This document shows positions 1 to 5,981 of a stretch of 13,848 nucleotides of DNA, piece by piece. The notes below the pieces were generated by a model. It saw only the letters and a program-made list of their open reading frames with translations. It was not told the origin of the DNA and did not search any database. Position 1 is the first letter of the stretch; every line of letters begins with the position of its first letter. The translations under genes were made by a program, and so were the position numbers. Location: positions 1 to 13,848 of the forward strand of contig CBDTVL010000086.1 in assembly GCA_965363755.1 (NCBI GenBank), written 5' to 3'. This stretch comes from JL08 sp965363755. Its GTDB lineage: Bacteria > Pseudomonadota > Alphaproteobacteria > Rhodobacterales > Rhodobacteraceae.

Positions 1-174
1 GACGGACCTTTGGGTGCATTCTACAGTTGCATGGCGACGTCGTCAGCCACAGGATCCAGGGTCAATCAGGCAAGGCTACCGGCTTCTGGGGAATTCGGAC
101 ACGTCAGGATGAGGGCCCCATATTGCGGACGACTCGGGCAGGGACCGAAACAATTAAAGCGGCAGGAGAGCTGA
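1..174 (+). other. Open frame running in from the window edge, possible 3' end of an upstream gene
   Basis: Frame 1 is open from the first base to a TGA at 172-174, 57 codons, ending three bases before the ATG of the metallopeptidase. That spacing would suit the end of an upstream gene in the same operon, with the AGGAG ribosome binding site of the next gene lying inside it. The translation (it includes VNQARLPASGEFGHVRM) matches no family I recognise. Stop codons are scarce by chance in DNA of this composition, so coding is a weak inference. Otherwise I see nothing in this stretch apart from the ribosome binding site at about 163-167. Confidence 0.2.
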
Positions 175-177
175 ACC

Positions 178-1428
178 ATGGATGGCACGCGTTTTAAACT
201 TTTCCCCCAGCCGCAATTCCTGGACGATTTTACGGAGCCCGAGACTGTGATGGTCTCTTCTGTTCCAGGAAGCCTCGCCGCCGGTCCATCTGATGATCGA
301 ATGTATGCGATCTTCCCGATCGGCAAGTCGCAACCCTATGGTATCGCGCCCGAAGGTTCCGCCGTACTGGCTCCGCCTTGGAAAGGTGACATCGAAGCTC
401 CAGCGTTTCCTGATGCAGAGGGGCATTTTGATTATCTTGAGCCGGGAACGCCTCAATTTGAGACCGCGCATCTTTTTGGAACCGTGCGTTTTGTGATGGA
501 CATCTGGGAGGATTATTTCGGCAGAGAGATTCCGTGGCAAAGCGAAGGGAGCTATGATCGAGTAGAGTTGACTATTCTACCCTCTTTGGAAAACGCATAT
601 TCGGGTTTTGGTTTTCTCGAGATGGGTGGGGATCAGAAAAACGGTGGTTACAAACCTTTCAGCCTAAACTTTGACGTGATCGCACATGAACTCGGTCATG
701 CGATCATTTATTCAGAGGTCGGTGTGCCGGATCCGAACCATGTGACCGGAGAATACTTTGGCTTCCATGAAAGCGCGGCTGATCTCGTCGCCTTGATCTC
801 GTCGCTGCACTTCAATTCTCTGGTCGACCTGTTACTTGAGAACACCCACGGCAACCTGTACATGCTAAATGCGGCCAACCGGATGGCGGAGCTGTCCGAT
901 AACACCCAAATTCGGATAGCTGCCAACGACAAACGCCTCGCCGAATTTGCAGATGGCTGGGTCAAAGAGCATCATCTTGGGCAACCGCTCACTGGTGCCT
1001 TTTTCGACATTTTTGTCGACATTTTCCACGAAATGCTTCTCGACTACGGTGCGATTTCTACTGAGCTTGAGGACCTGTCTGACCAGCTGCTGGCCACCTC
1101 CGAGTATGCGCCTGTGATGCAGGGTCTTTTTGATGAGGCCTATGCGGCCAACCCGGAAAAGTTCAAGTTGGCGCTGATCGACGCACGCGATATTCTGGGA
1201 ACCTATCTTGCCGACACTTGGCAGCAACTCAAGAAACGTGATCTAAATTTCGCTGATGTTGCTGAGATCTTTCTGGAAGTGGATCGCCAGCATACTGGCG
1301 GAAGATTCTCGCGTATCATCCTTGGCAACTTCGATATACGAGATATTGGCTTTGTCGAAGTCGGGCCACAGTTAGAGCCACTCCACAAAGATAGCCACGC
1401 AAACTCTGTCCGCACGATGCGTCCATAG
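178..1428 (+). CDS. Thermolysin-like (gluzincin) zinc metallopeptidase, 416 aa
   Basis: The protein carries HELGH at residues 170-174, the HExxH zinc site with Glu171 as catalytic base. It is followed 24 residues later by FHESAAD (196-202), where Glu198 fits the third zinc ligand of the ExxxD motif in thermolysin (M4) and fungalysin (M36) peptidases. A later HHLGQPLTGAFFDI segment (265-278) resembles the stretch in those families that carries the transition-state histidine. No signal peptide or membrane segment is visible, so the enzyme appears cytoplasmic or uses another route; secreted M4 enzymes normally have a signal and a propeptide. The first 90 residues are acidic, proline-rich and unassigned. 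The ATG is preceded by AGGAG at a good distance. The next gene, 82 bp downstream on the same strand, encodes a VSGAR-repeat protein that could be its substrate, inhibitor or partner; that link is inference. Fold assignment is fairly sure, function unknown. Confidence 0.75.
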   Translation: MDGTRFKLFPQPQFLDDFTEPETVMVSSVPGSLAAGPSDDRMYAIFPIGKSQPYGIAPEGSAVLAPPWKGDIEAPAFPDAEGHFDYLEPGTPQFETAHLFGTVRFVMDIWEDYFGREIPWQSEGSYDRVELTILPSLENAYSGFGFLEMGGDQKNGGYKPFSLNFDVIAHELGHAIIYSEVGVPDPNHVTGEYFGFHESAADLVALISSLHFNSLVDLLLENTHGNLYMLNAANRMAELSDNTQIRIAANDKRLAEFADGWVKEHHLGQPLTGAFFDIFVDIFHEMLLDYGAISTELEDLSDQLLATSEYAPVMQGLFDEAYAANPEKFKLALIDARDILGTYLADTWQQLKKRDLNFADVAEIFLEVDRQHTGGRFSRIILGNFDIRDIGFVEVGPQLEPLHKDSHANSVRTMRP

Positions 1429-1472
1429 ACTGAGCGCAGGAAAGTGGATACGGTGACGGAATAAGAAAACTT

Positions 1473-1495
1473 GAGGGGCCGCTGTAGGGCCTCTC
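1473..1495 (+). promoter_or_regulatory. Intercistronic hairpin between metallopeptidase and repeat-protein genes
   Basis: GAGGGGCC (1473-1480) pairs with GGCCTCTC (1488-1495) around a 7-nt loop, eight pairs with one G-U. No T run follows, and AAAGGA, the ribosome binding site of the next gene, begins three bases later. It could set relative expression of the two genes through mRNA processing or weak attenuation. A promoter for the second gene is not evident in the 82 bp gap, so co-transcription is the simpler reading. Confidence 0.35.
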
Positions 1496-1510
1496 CAAAG
1501 GATTAGTACA

Positions 1511-2026
1511 ATGAATAAAACGAATAAAACCTTGAAAGAGACGATTCATACGTCTTCCGACATTGTCCTTTTTGGACGTCCCGTAGAAGACTTGGCGGTA
1601 GCGCCCAACGCACGCGGGAAAGAAGATCTGAAGCTGGACGAGAAGCAATTTGCCCGTATCTACGGATTTAGCTTTGACGGTGCATATTTTGAAATCCCAA
1701 CGCCGGTGCTTTTTGCCGTGAAGGATGACTCGATGGAGGCGGATGATGCTGCCGTTCCGGGACCCGATCCACTTAACAAGGAATTTTTCAAAAACCTTCG
1801 CGCATGGGTTGTGAGGCGCTCTGACGAGACGGTTCGCCTGGATGTTGAAACGGGAAAGTTTGGCGGCTTGCTACTCGACATAGCGGGTGACGGTGCAACA
1901 GGCGTCTCAGGTGCTCGTGTATCAGGTGCGCGTGTATCTGGTGCGCGTGTCTCTGGCGCACGAGTCTCTGGCGCCCGTGTGTCCGGCGCCCGGATCAGCG
2001 GTGCTCGCGGAGATGCCAGCGACTAA
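1511..2026 (+). CDS. Unrecognised 171-aa protein with C-terminal VSGAR pentapeptide repeats
   Basis: I do not recognise the N-terminal 131 residues. They are soluble-looking, with acidic patches around 84-96 (DDSMEADDAAVPGPDP) and no signal peptide or membrane segment. Residues 132-166 are seven consecutive five-residue units, six VSGAR and one ISGAR, followed by GDASD and the stop. In register ARVSG the units resemble the pentapeptide-repeat consensus A(D/N)LxG, which builds a right-handed quadrilateral beta-helix; seven units would give under two turns, so the tail might instead be a flexible basic tag with an arginine every five residues. ATG at 1511 has AAAGGA eight bases upstream. The gene follows the metallopeptidase on the same strand and probably shares its transcript. 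An immunity, substrate or adaptor role is possible but nothing in the sequence decides. Confidence 0.75.
   Translation: MNKTNKTLKETIHTSSDIVLFGRPVEDLAVAPNARGKEDLKLDEKQFARIYGFSFDGAYFEIPTPVLFAVKDDSMEADDAAVPGPDPLNKEFFKNLRAWVVRRSDETVRLDVETGKFGGLLLDIAGDGATGVSGARVSGARVSGARVSGARVSGARVSGARISGARGDASD
1904..2008 (+). repeat. Seven tandem 15-bp coding units, each encoding [VI]SGAR
   Basis: The units start at 1904, 1919, 1934, 1949, 1964, 1979 and 1994. All seven DNA units differ, although the peptide is the same apart from one Val to Ile. Serine is encoded by TCA, TCT, TCC and AGC, alanine by all four GCN codons, valine by GTC, GTA and GTG. Neighbouring units are most alike, which suggests old tandem duplication followed by synonymous drift under protein-level constraint. 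Confidence 0.95.
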
Positions 2027-2047
2027 CGCGAGCAATTCAGACGTTAG
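2023..2047. terminator. Possible bidirectional stem-loop between convergent genes
   Basis: CTAACG (2023-2028) and CGTTAG (2042-2047) are perfect inverted repeats around a 13-nt loop. They span the 17 bp gap and the stop codons of the repeat-protein gene and the convergent cyclase gene. The stem is short and no clear T run follows on either strand, so a terminator role rests mainly on position. Confidence 0.3.
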
Positions 2048-3834
2048 AGTCCCGCCTTCTTGAGGCCGTCGACAAAGTGTTGGGCGGCGTCTTCGTATCT
2101 ATCCGGCTGGACCGCGCCCCACTGCTTGACCGAGAAGTTTGGTTGAGCAGTGCGAACGTGGTCAGCTTCCAATCTGGCTTCTGTGGTCTTTCCGAGATGC
2201 CCAAAACTGGCCGCCAGGACCCGCCTTCCCTCAGTTGGGTTTTGCATTTTCTGGATTGTTTGAATCGCTTCTTCGTAACGCTTGAGGTTAAAATACGCGC
2301 CGCCGAGGTGCCAAATGTACTGGTCTGGGTAGAACGGGTTCAGGCGCATGGCTTTGTGAAGTAGGTCGACTGCCTCTTCTGAACGCCCCGAATGCGCAAG
2401 CGCATCAGCCATGTCTGACATCAGATCAGAGTCGTTGGGGTTTAGACCTATCGCGCGCTCATAGGCGTTGAGTGCCTGTTCGTGTTCTTTACGATAGAGA
2501 TGAGCGAAGCCGAGTTCGCCAAAGCCTCTTGCATCGGACTTGTCCAGCTCAATTGCCTGGCGCGCAAATACCATTGCATCGTTCTGAGCGACTGTTGGCT
2601 CATCGCACCAATCGTAACGCCAGTCCAGATTGAAGGTGCGAGATTTGGATGAATATGCCCGTGAGTATCTCTCGTCACTTGCGAGAGCAGAATCGTAAAG
2701 ACTGCGTGCATGCTGCACCTCACCCTGCGTGTAGCGAAGAATATGGCGATGTCCTTGAAGAACATACCCATATGCCATCAGGTTTGCCGGAGGAAGTGTT
2801 CGCATACGCTCACGTTCGGTTGCTTCGATCCGTGCCGCCGTTGCTGAGACTATGACTTGCGTGATCTCGTCTTGCAGATCGAAAAGATCTTCGACATCGC
2901 GATTATATTGCTCGCCCCAAATTGTCTTATCCTGCACAGCGTCCAGCAACTGAATTGTTATTCGAATTCGCGAACCTGCTTTTCGCACCGTACCCTCAAC
3001 GACATAACGCACGCCCAGTTCGCGGGCTGCTTGTTTAGGCGCCTTTGAACGGTCGCTGTACATATAGGCAGAGCCTCGGGCAATAACGAAAAATTCGTGA
3101 AAACGTGACAAGCTGGTCGTAATATCTTCGGTTAATCCGTCCGCAAACCATTGTTCACTCTGGTCACTTCCCTGAAAAGCGAACGGTAGAACCACGATCG
3201 ATTGGTCTGATATTGCTCTCTCCCTGAAGTCGACCGAGTTCGCGATATTTCGACGAAGCCCTGGTGTCATTGCCGCGGATGTTGGGTTCTCGTGAAGTTG
3301 GAAAACGTCAATCGTTTTGCCAATGTTCTTAAAATCCTGTCCTCCAAGATACTCGTAACCATATTTCAGTTTGTTGCTGATATGATCGTAAGTTGACCCC
3401 GAAATGCAAATTCTACCTGGCGTAGCAAAGGATTCGATCCGGGAAGCGATGTTGATGCTTTCCCCTGTGATTTCATCGTCTTTGATCAATATCTCGCCGA
3501 CATTGATGCCAAAACGAAACCAGATTTGCGCCTCCGAAGGCAGTCCTTCATTCTTTTCGGCGAGTTTTTTTTGCATCTCCACCGAAAAAGTAACTGCGTC
3601 GACAGCGCTCTCAAAGATCATCAATGCGCTGTCACCGGCTGATCCTCTGATTTCCCCGGAAAAGGCGCTGATTTCGTTTCGGAACATCTCAAAGCAATCA
3701 TTAACTGAGAGGGTTGTGCTGACTTCGTTGATGCTCATCATACTGCTAAAATTCGCAATATCTGCAAAGGCGATCGCGACAAGACGTCGTTTTAGATTTT
3801 CCTGTGATGTTTCGCGGACGTCGGATTCAGTCAC
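2044..3834 (-). CDS. Class III adenylate/guanylate cyclase with TolB/FlgO-like domain and TPR repeats
   Basis: Residues 17-180 form a class III cyclase domain: FADIANFS (metal Asp25), GSAGDSALMIF (metal Asp68), and ITGESINIASRIE with Asn128 and Arg132 in the transition-state positions. The usual substrate-specifying lysine is Gly64, and the usual aspartate of GDxVN is Glu125, so nucleotide preference and activity are open. Residues 210-340 (IVVLPFAF, WFADGLTEDITTSLSR, VRYVVEGTVRKAGSRIRI) match the TolB-N/FlgO-like module common in rhizobial cyclases, and 370-560 contain TPR-like helices. No membrane segment is seen, so it should be a cytoplasmic signalling enzyme making cAMP or cGMP, with the TPRs binding a partner. 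The start is GTG at 3834, eight bases inside the 3' end of the acetyltransferase gene, which implies translational coupling. At 596 aa it has a normal length for this architecture. Confidence 0.9.
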   Translation of the reverse strand: MTESDVRETSQENLKRRLVAIAFADIANFSSMMSINEVSTTLSVNDCFEMFRNEISAFSGEIRGSAGDSALMIFESAVDAVTFSVEMQKKLAEKNEGLPSEAQIWFRFGINVGEILIKDDEITGESINIASRIESFATPGRICISGSTYDHISNKLKYGYEYLGGQDFKNIGKTIDVFQLHENPTSAAMTPGLRRNIANSVDFRERAISDQSIVVLPFAFQGSDQSEQWFADGLTEDITTSLSRFHEFFVIARGSAYMYSDRSKAPKQAARELGVRYVVEGTVRKAGSRIRITIQLLDAVQDKTIWGEQYNRDVEDLFDLQDEITQVIVSATAARIEATERERMRTLPPANLMAYGYVLQGHRHILRYTQGEVQHARSLYDSALASDERYSRAYSSKSRTFNLDWRYDWCDEPTVAQNDAMVFARQAIELDKSDARGFGELGFAHLYRKEHEQALNAYERAIGLNPNDSDLMSDMADALAHSGRSEEAVDLLHKAMRLNPFYPDQYIWHLGGAYFNLKRYEEAIQTIQKMQNPTEGRRVLAASFGHLGKTTEARLEADHVRTAQPNFSVKQWGAVQPDRYEDAAQHFVDGLKKAGL

Positions 3835-4447
3835 GGCAGGAATTCCAATTCGACAAATTAACAGATACTTTGCAACTGTCCTTCAAAGACTCGATCACCT
3901 TTTCTCGAGTAGCAGCCCATTCTGAGCCTAGGATTCCAACAATCACAATGTCTTTTCGAACGCCATCAGCGAACCACGCCTCACGCTGCCGACCCTCTTC
4001 TTTAAAGCCGACGCTTAAAAGAGCAAGACGCGTCGCTTCGTTGTCTTCTCTGTAATACGTGGTCAACCGATGCAAACGAAGTTGATTGAAAGCGAGGTCT
4101 AAAAGCGCCGCGCCCATCGCTGTTGCCAGCCCTTTTTTCCGAAAATCCTCAGCAATAAAGACCGGTACAACCGCGTCTCCGTGGATGTAATTCACCGACT
4201 CCAGGCCGGCTATTCCGGCAGGCTTTTTGTCCGCATCCTCTGCGATAAACCAATATGCTCGTGGTGGGTTGGCGTATTCAAGCGAAGCGCGCCAGCTTTC
4301 GCGCATGGCATCAATATTAACCGGGACGGGCAGGGATTTGTCAAACATCGCGATATCTTCGAAGTGCCAAAACCAATCGGCAATGTTAGAAATGTCATCT
4401 AATCCCAGTGGGCGCCAAGTGACGGTGCTTGAAGTTGCCTGAACCAT
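3827..4447 (-). CDS. GNAT-family N-acetyltransferase, RimJ/RimL-like, 206 aa
   Basis: The acetyl-CoA site is visible as RKKGLA (103-108) preceded by the beta-strand VVPVFIAEDF. It is followed by LRLHRLTTYYREDNEATRLA and VGFKEEGRQREAWFADG, the typical order of Acetyltransf_3 (RimJ/RimL/SpeG-type) proteins that acetylate N-terminal amines or small polyamines. The acceptor cannot be read from sequence. I chose ATG at 4447 because the conserved region starts directly after it (VTWRPLGLDD) and AGGAAA lies about 11 bases upstream. The frame stays open to a TTG at 4528, but the extra 27 residues look non-coding. The TGA at 3827-3829 overlaps the GTG start of the cyclase gene by eight bases, so the two are probably one operon. 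A TTGACA hexamer at 4547-4552 (minus) may mark a promoter, but no good -10 box follows it. Confidence 0.85.
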   Translation of the reverse strand: MVQATSSTVTWRPLGLDDISNIADWFWHFEDIAMFDKSLPVPVNIDAMRESWRASLEYANPPRAYWFIAEDADKKPAGIAGLESVNYIHGDAVVPVFIAEDFRKKGLATAMGAALLDLAFNQLRLHRLTTYYREDNEATRLALLSVGFKEEGRQREAWFADGVRKDIVIVGILGSEWAATREKVIESLKDSCKVSVNLSNWNSCRD

Positions 4448-4573
4448 TCTTATCAATTTCCTATCACACCCGATCCCGAAATGAAGTTCACATAAGGGTT
4501 CGGAGAGCCTCATTTGCAGTTCGCGCAATTAAGCCATTCTTCGCATTGTCAAAGAGTTTACTACCTCTTTCGT

Positions 4574-4592
4574 TAGAAACACAACGTTTCTA
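4574..4592. promoter_or_regulatory. 19-bp palindrome upstream of the GNAT-cyclase operon
   Basis: TAGAAAC (4574-4580) and GTTTCTA (4586-4592) are perfect inverted repeats with spacer ACAAC. The site lies about 130 bp upstream of the acetyltransferase start and 21 bp upstream of a TTGACA hexamer on the minus strand. It has the form of a dimeric repressor operator, but it could equally be debris of the adjoining insertion-sequence scar. Confidence 0.25.
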
Positions 4593-4639
4593 CTGGCACA
4601 GTCAGAGGAAACTCGATTAAGGCTAGGCAGGGCAGTGTC

Positions 4640-4786
4640 TTAGCTGTGAACTGAGGCCTGAACAGCTGCGAATATCGGGCCAAATCTGTACCACCAAAAC
4701 CGAACAGACTCGTGGCTAACATCAATGCCGCGTTCGTGCAGCAGATCCTCCACATTTCGGAGCGAAAGCGGCAACCGCACCCGCGA
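4640..4786 (-). pseudogene. Fragment of an IS6-family transposase (N-terminal part)
   Basis: The minus frame reads VRLPLSLRNVEDLLHERG, then DVSHESVRFWWYRFGPIFAA. This is the N-terminal helix-turn-helix region of IS6-type transposases, which typically read LSLRDVEELLHERGI..SYETVRRWxxxFGP. The similarity stops near 4664; a few unrelated residues follow to a TAA at 4640-4642. The natural start and the whole DDE catalytic domain are missing, so this is a dead remnant, truncated at both ends. At its 5' side it abuts an IS3-type fragment on the opposite strand, suggesting one element inserted into or recombined with another. The identification is from memory of the family motif, but the run of matching residues is long. 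Confidence 0.75.
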
Positions 4787-4790
4787 TCAC

Positions 4791-4904
4791 GCTCGGGCAG
4801 ATGTCTTCGACTGCATCGAAGGTTTCTACTACCCAACACGCCGTCACTCGACCATCGGATGTCATCGCCCTATACACTGCGAGGACAGGGCGATGAACGC
4901 TTAA
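4791..4904 (+). pseudogene. Fragment of an IS3-family transposase (OrfB C-terminus)
   Basis: The plus frame ending at TAA 4902-4904 reads ARADVFDCIEGFYYP, then TRRHSTIGCHRP, and ends EDRAMNA. This is the hallmark C-terminus of IS3-family OrfB transposases (FDYIExFYNxxRRHSTLGYxSP). The usual tyrosine of the IGY motif is Cys here. Only about 37 codons remain; the DDE core and OrfA are absent, and the upstream DNA is an IS6-type fragment on the other strand. The stop is followed within six bases by what looks like the element's right terminal repeat. Confidence 0.8.
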
Positions 4905-4909
4905 GTTGC

Positions 4910-4934
4910 TGTCTACGAAACCGGCAGCAGTTCA
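4910..4934 (+). repeat. Probable right terminal inverted repeat of the IS3 remnant
   Basis: The 25 bases end in ACCGGCAGCAGTTCA and begin TGTCTACGAA. Read inward on the minus strand they start TGAACTGCTGCCGG and end TAGACA, a form typical of IS3-family ends, and they lie just after the OrfB stop codon as expected. The outermost three bases (TGA on the minus strand, 4932-4934) are the stop codon of glpR. No left partner remains in the window, so the exact end is inferred. Confidence 0.5.
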
Positions 4935-5696
4935 ATTTTTTGTTGTATGAATTGCTGTGCCCCAGTTCTTACACTTTAGAGTCAGTGCTTCCGAGAGCGG
5001 TTTATCCGTGAAAATGCCTGCTATGTCTTTTAGCGATGCAATGCGTATCGGCGCGTTCCGTTGGAACTTAGAATGGTCGGCAACCAGATAAGTATTGCGG
5101 GCTTGGCGCACAATGGCCTGGCTCACGCTGACCTCCTGAACATCAAAATCGAGCAAGTCGCCGTCCTCATCCAGGGCGGAACACCCGACGACGGCAAAGT
5201 CGACCTTGAATTGTTCAATCGTACTGATCGCAATGCTTCCAACTAACCCGCCATCAGACCGTCGCAACGTGCCGCCTGAGACAATAATCTGGCAGTTGGC
5301 GTTGGCGGCCAGAATATTGGCAACATTCATATTGTTAGTGACAACCAAAATATTCTGGTGGTGCAGCAAAGCCCGAGCTAAGGCTTCGGTGCTGGTTCCG
5401 ATATTCAGAAACAAGGAAGCGCCTTCAGGAATGGTCTGCGCACATCTACGAGCGATGGCGTCTTTTGCTTCATCGTGCAGGCCGCGTCGGTCTTCGTAGC
5501 CAATATTGATTACACTTGAGGGCAAAACTGCCCCGCCATGCACACGTTCTAATTTTCCTACGTCAGCTAGATCGCTCAGATCGCGGCGGATTGTCTGGAC
5601 AGTTACCCCAAAACGCAAGGCAAGGTCCTCAACAGTAACTTTGCCCTCCTTTCGAGCAATCTCCAAAATGTCGGGTTCTCTGAAATTCTGCGCCAT
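4932..5696 (-). CDS. glpR: DeoR-family repressor of glycerol metabolism, GlpR
   Basis: Residues 8-57 form the DeoR winged helix: ILEIARKEGKVTVEDLALRF, then TVQTIRRDLSDLADVGKLER, and VHGGAVLPSS. The C-terminal sugar-phosphate-sensing domain shows NIGTSTEALARAL (98-110), VVTNNMNVANILA (118-130), SGGTLRRSDGGLVG (140-153) and DHSKF (207-211). These line up closely with E. coli GlpR, including TNNxNVAN and DGG, which supports glycerol 3-phosphate as inducer. At 254 aa it has normal length. ATG at 5696 has AGGA seven bases upstream. The gene is divergent from glpD and is expected to repress both itself and the glpD operon through half-sites in the shared control region. Its stop codon appears to be supplied by the end of an IS3 remnant, so the last few residues (HTTKN) may be altered. 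Confidence 0.93.
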   Translation of the reverse strand: MAQNFREPDILEIARKEGKVTVEDLALRFGVTVQTIRRDLSDLADVGKLERVHGGAVLPSSVINIGYEDRRGLHDEAKDAIARRCAQTIPEGASLFLNIGTSTEALARALLHHQNILVVTNNMNVANILAANANCQIIVSGGTLRRSDGGLVGSIAISTIEQFKVDFAVVGCSALDEDGDLLDFDVQEVSVSQAIVRQARNTYLVADHSKFQRNAPIRIASLKDIAGIFTDKPLSEALTLKCKNWGTAIHTTKN

Positions 5697-5720
5697 ATCG
5701 GTATCCTACTTGGAGCTTCG

Positions 5721-5749
5721 AATATGCTCGTTTGTGCTCTTGTTGGCAA
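5721..5749 (-). promoter_or_regulatory. Predicted sigma-70 promoter of glpR
   Basis: On the minus strand TTGCCA (5744-5749) is separated by 17 bp from CATATT (5721-5726). A start near 5714 would leave a leader of roughly 18 nt that includes the AGGA ribosome binding site. The spacer holds the GCACAAACGAG half-site, so bound repressor would block polymerase, which would give autoregulation. Confidence 0.5.
5727..5737 (+). promoter_or_regulatory. GlpR operator half-site at the glpR promoter
   Basis: CTCGTTTGTGC matches the glpD-proximal TTCGTTTGTGC (5965-5975) at 10 of 11 positions, and both are preceded by ATGC. It lies in the spacer of the predicted glpR promoter. A looser relative, TTCGTAGTGC, is at 5758-5767 inside the small inverted repeat TCTCG-N9-CGAGA (5753-5771). 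Confidence 0.5.
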
Positions 5750-5792
5750 GAATCTCGTTCGTAGTGCGAGAGATTGGACCATAGCTGGTCTA

Positions 5793-5846
5793 AGAAAGCG
5801 TGAAATTTGGCTGAGAACATTGTTTTTGGATGGAATCACGCTTTTT
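5793..5846. repeat. Long-spaced inverted repeat in the glpR-glpD intergenic region
   Basis: AAAGCGTGA (5795-5803) and TCACGCTTT (5836-5844) are perfect 9-bp inverted repeats, extendable to 11 pairs with one G-U, around a 32-nt centre. On the plus strand the right arm runs into further Ts. It could be a cis element for another regulator, a weak terminator, or a relic of an inserted sequence. It is unrelated to the TTCGTTT half-sites. Confidence 0.4.
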
Positions 5847-5932
5847 ATAGATAGAGGTTCCAACTCCAACATCGCATGATTTGAAGGTGATACCTGCAAC
5901 GTACTGAGAATAAATATAAAAAGTAAAACCGC

Positions 5933-5975
5933 GCATAAACGAAAATAATTCTTGACCGTTATGCTTCGTTTGTGC
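5933..5975. promoter_or_regulatory. GlpR operator, inverted pair flanking the glpD -35 region
   Basis: GCATAAACGAA (5933-5943) and TTCGTTTGTGC (5965-5975) are inverted repeats matching at 10 of 11 positions, starting 32 bp apart, about three helical turns. TTCG/CGAA cores are typical of GlpR and other DeoR-family operators. The pair brackets the predicted -35 element of glpD, with the right half-site inside the promoter spacer, consistent with repression. Binding by GlpR is inference. Confidence 0.6.
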
Positions 5976-5981
5976 CTTACT
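5952..5981 (+). promoter_or_regulatory. Predicted promoter of the glpD operon
   Basis: TTGACC (5952-5957) matches the -35 consensus at five of six bases and is followed after 18 bp by CTTACT (5976-5981), a weak -10. A start near 5988 would give a leader of about 28 nt. AT-rich DNA at 5906-5930 (AATAAATATAAAAAG) could act as an UP element. The weak -10 makes the exact position uncertain. Confidence 0.45.

Noticed and set aside
1904..2008. Tandem array suggestive of a CRISPR or minisatellite
   Set aside because: Units are 15 bp, have no spacers, stay in frame and encode a constant peptide; this is a coding repeat.
3404..3925. 173-codon plus-strand frame antisense to the cyclase
   Set aside because: It lies opposite a strongly recognised cyclase domain, has no domain of its own and no good ribosome binding site.
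4448..4528. Upstream extension of the acetyltransferase to TTG 4528
   Set aside because: The added 27 residues have no GNAT similarity, and ATG 4447 has a ribosome binding site and begins the conserved region.
4905..4931. TGCTG/CAGCA stem as a glpR terminator
   Set aside because: Only five pairs with a 13-nt loop and no T run on the minus strand; the sequence is better explained as an IS end.
4712..5011. 99-codon plus-strand frame across the IS scar and glpR 3' end
   Set aside because: It is out of frame with the IS3 transposase residues and antisense to the IS6 fragment and glpR.
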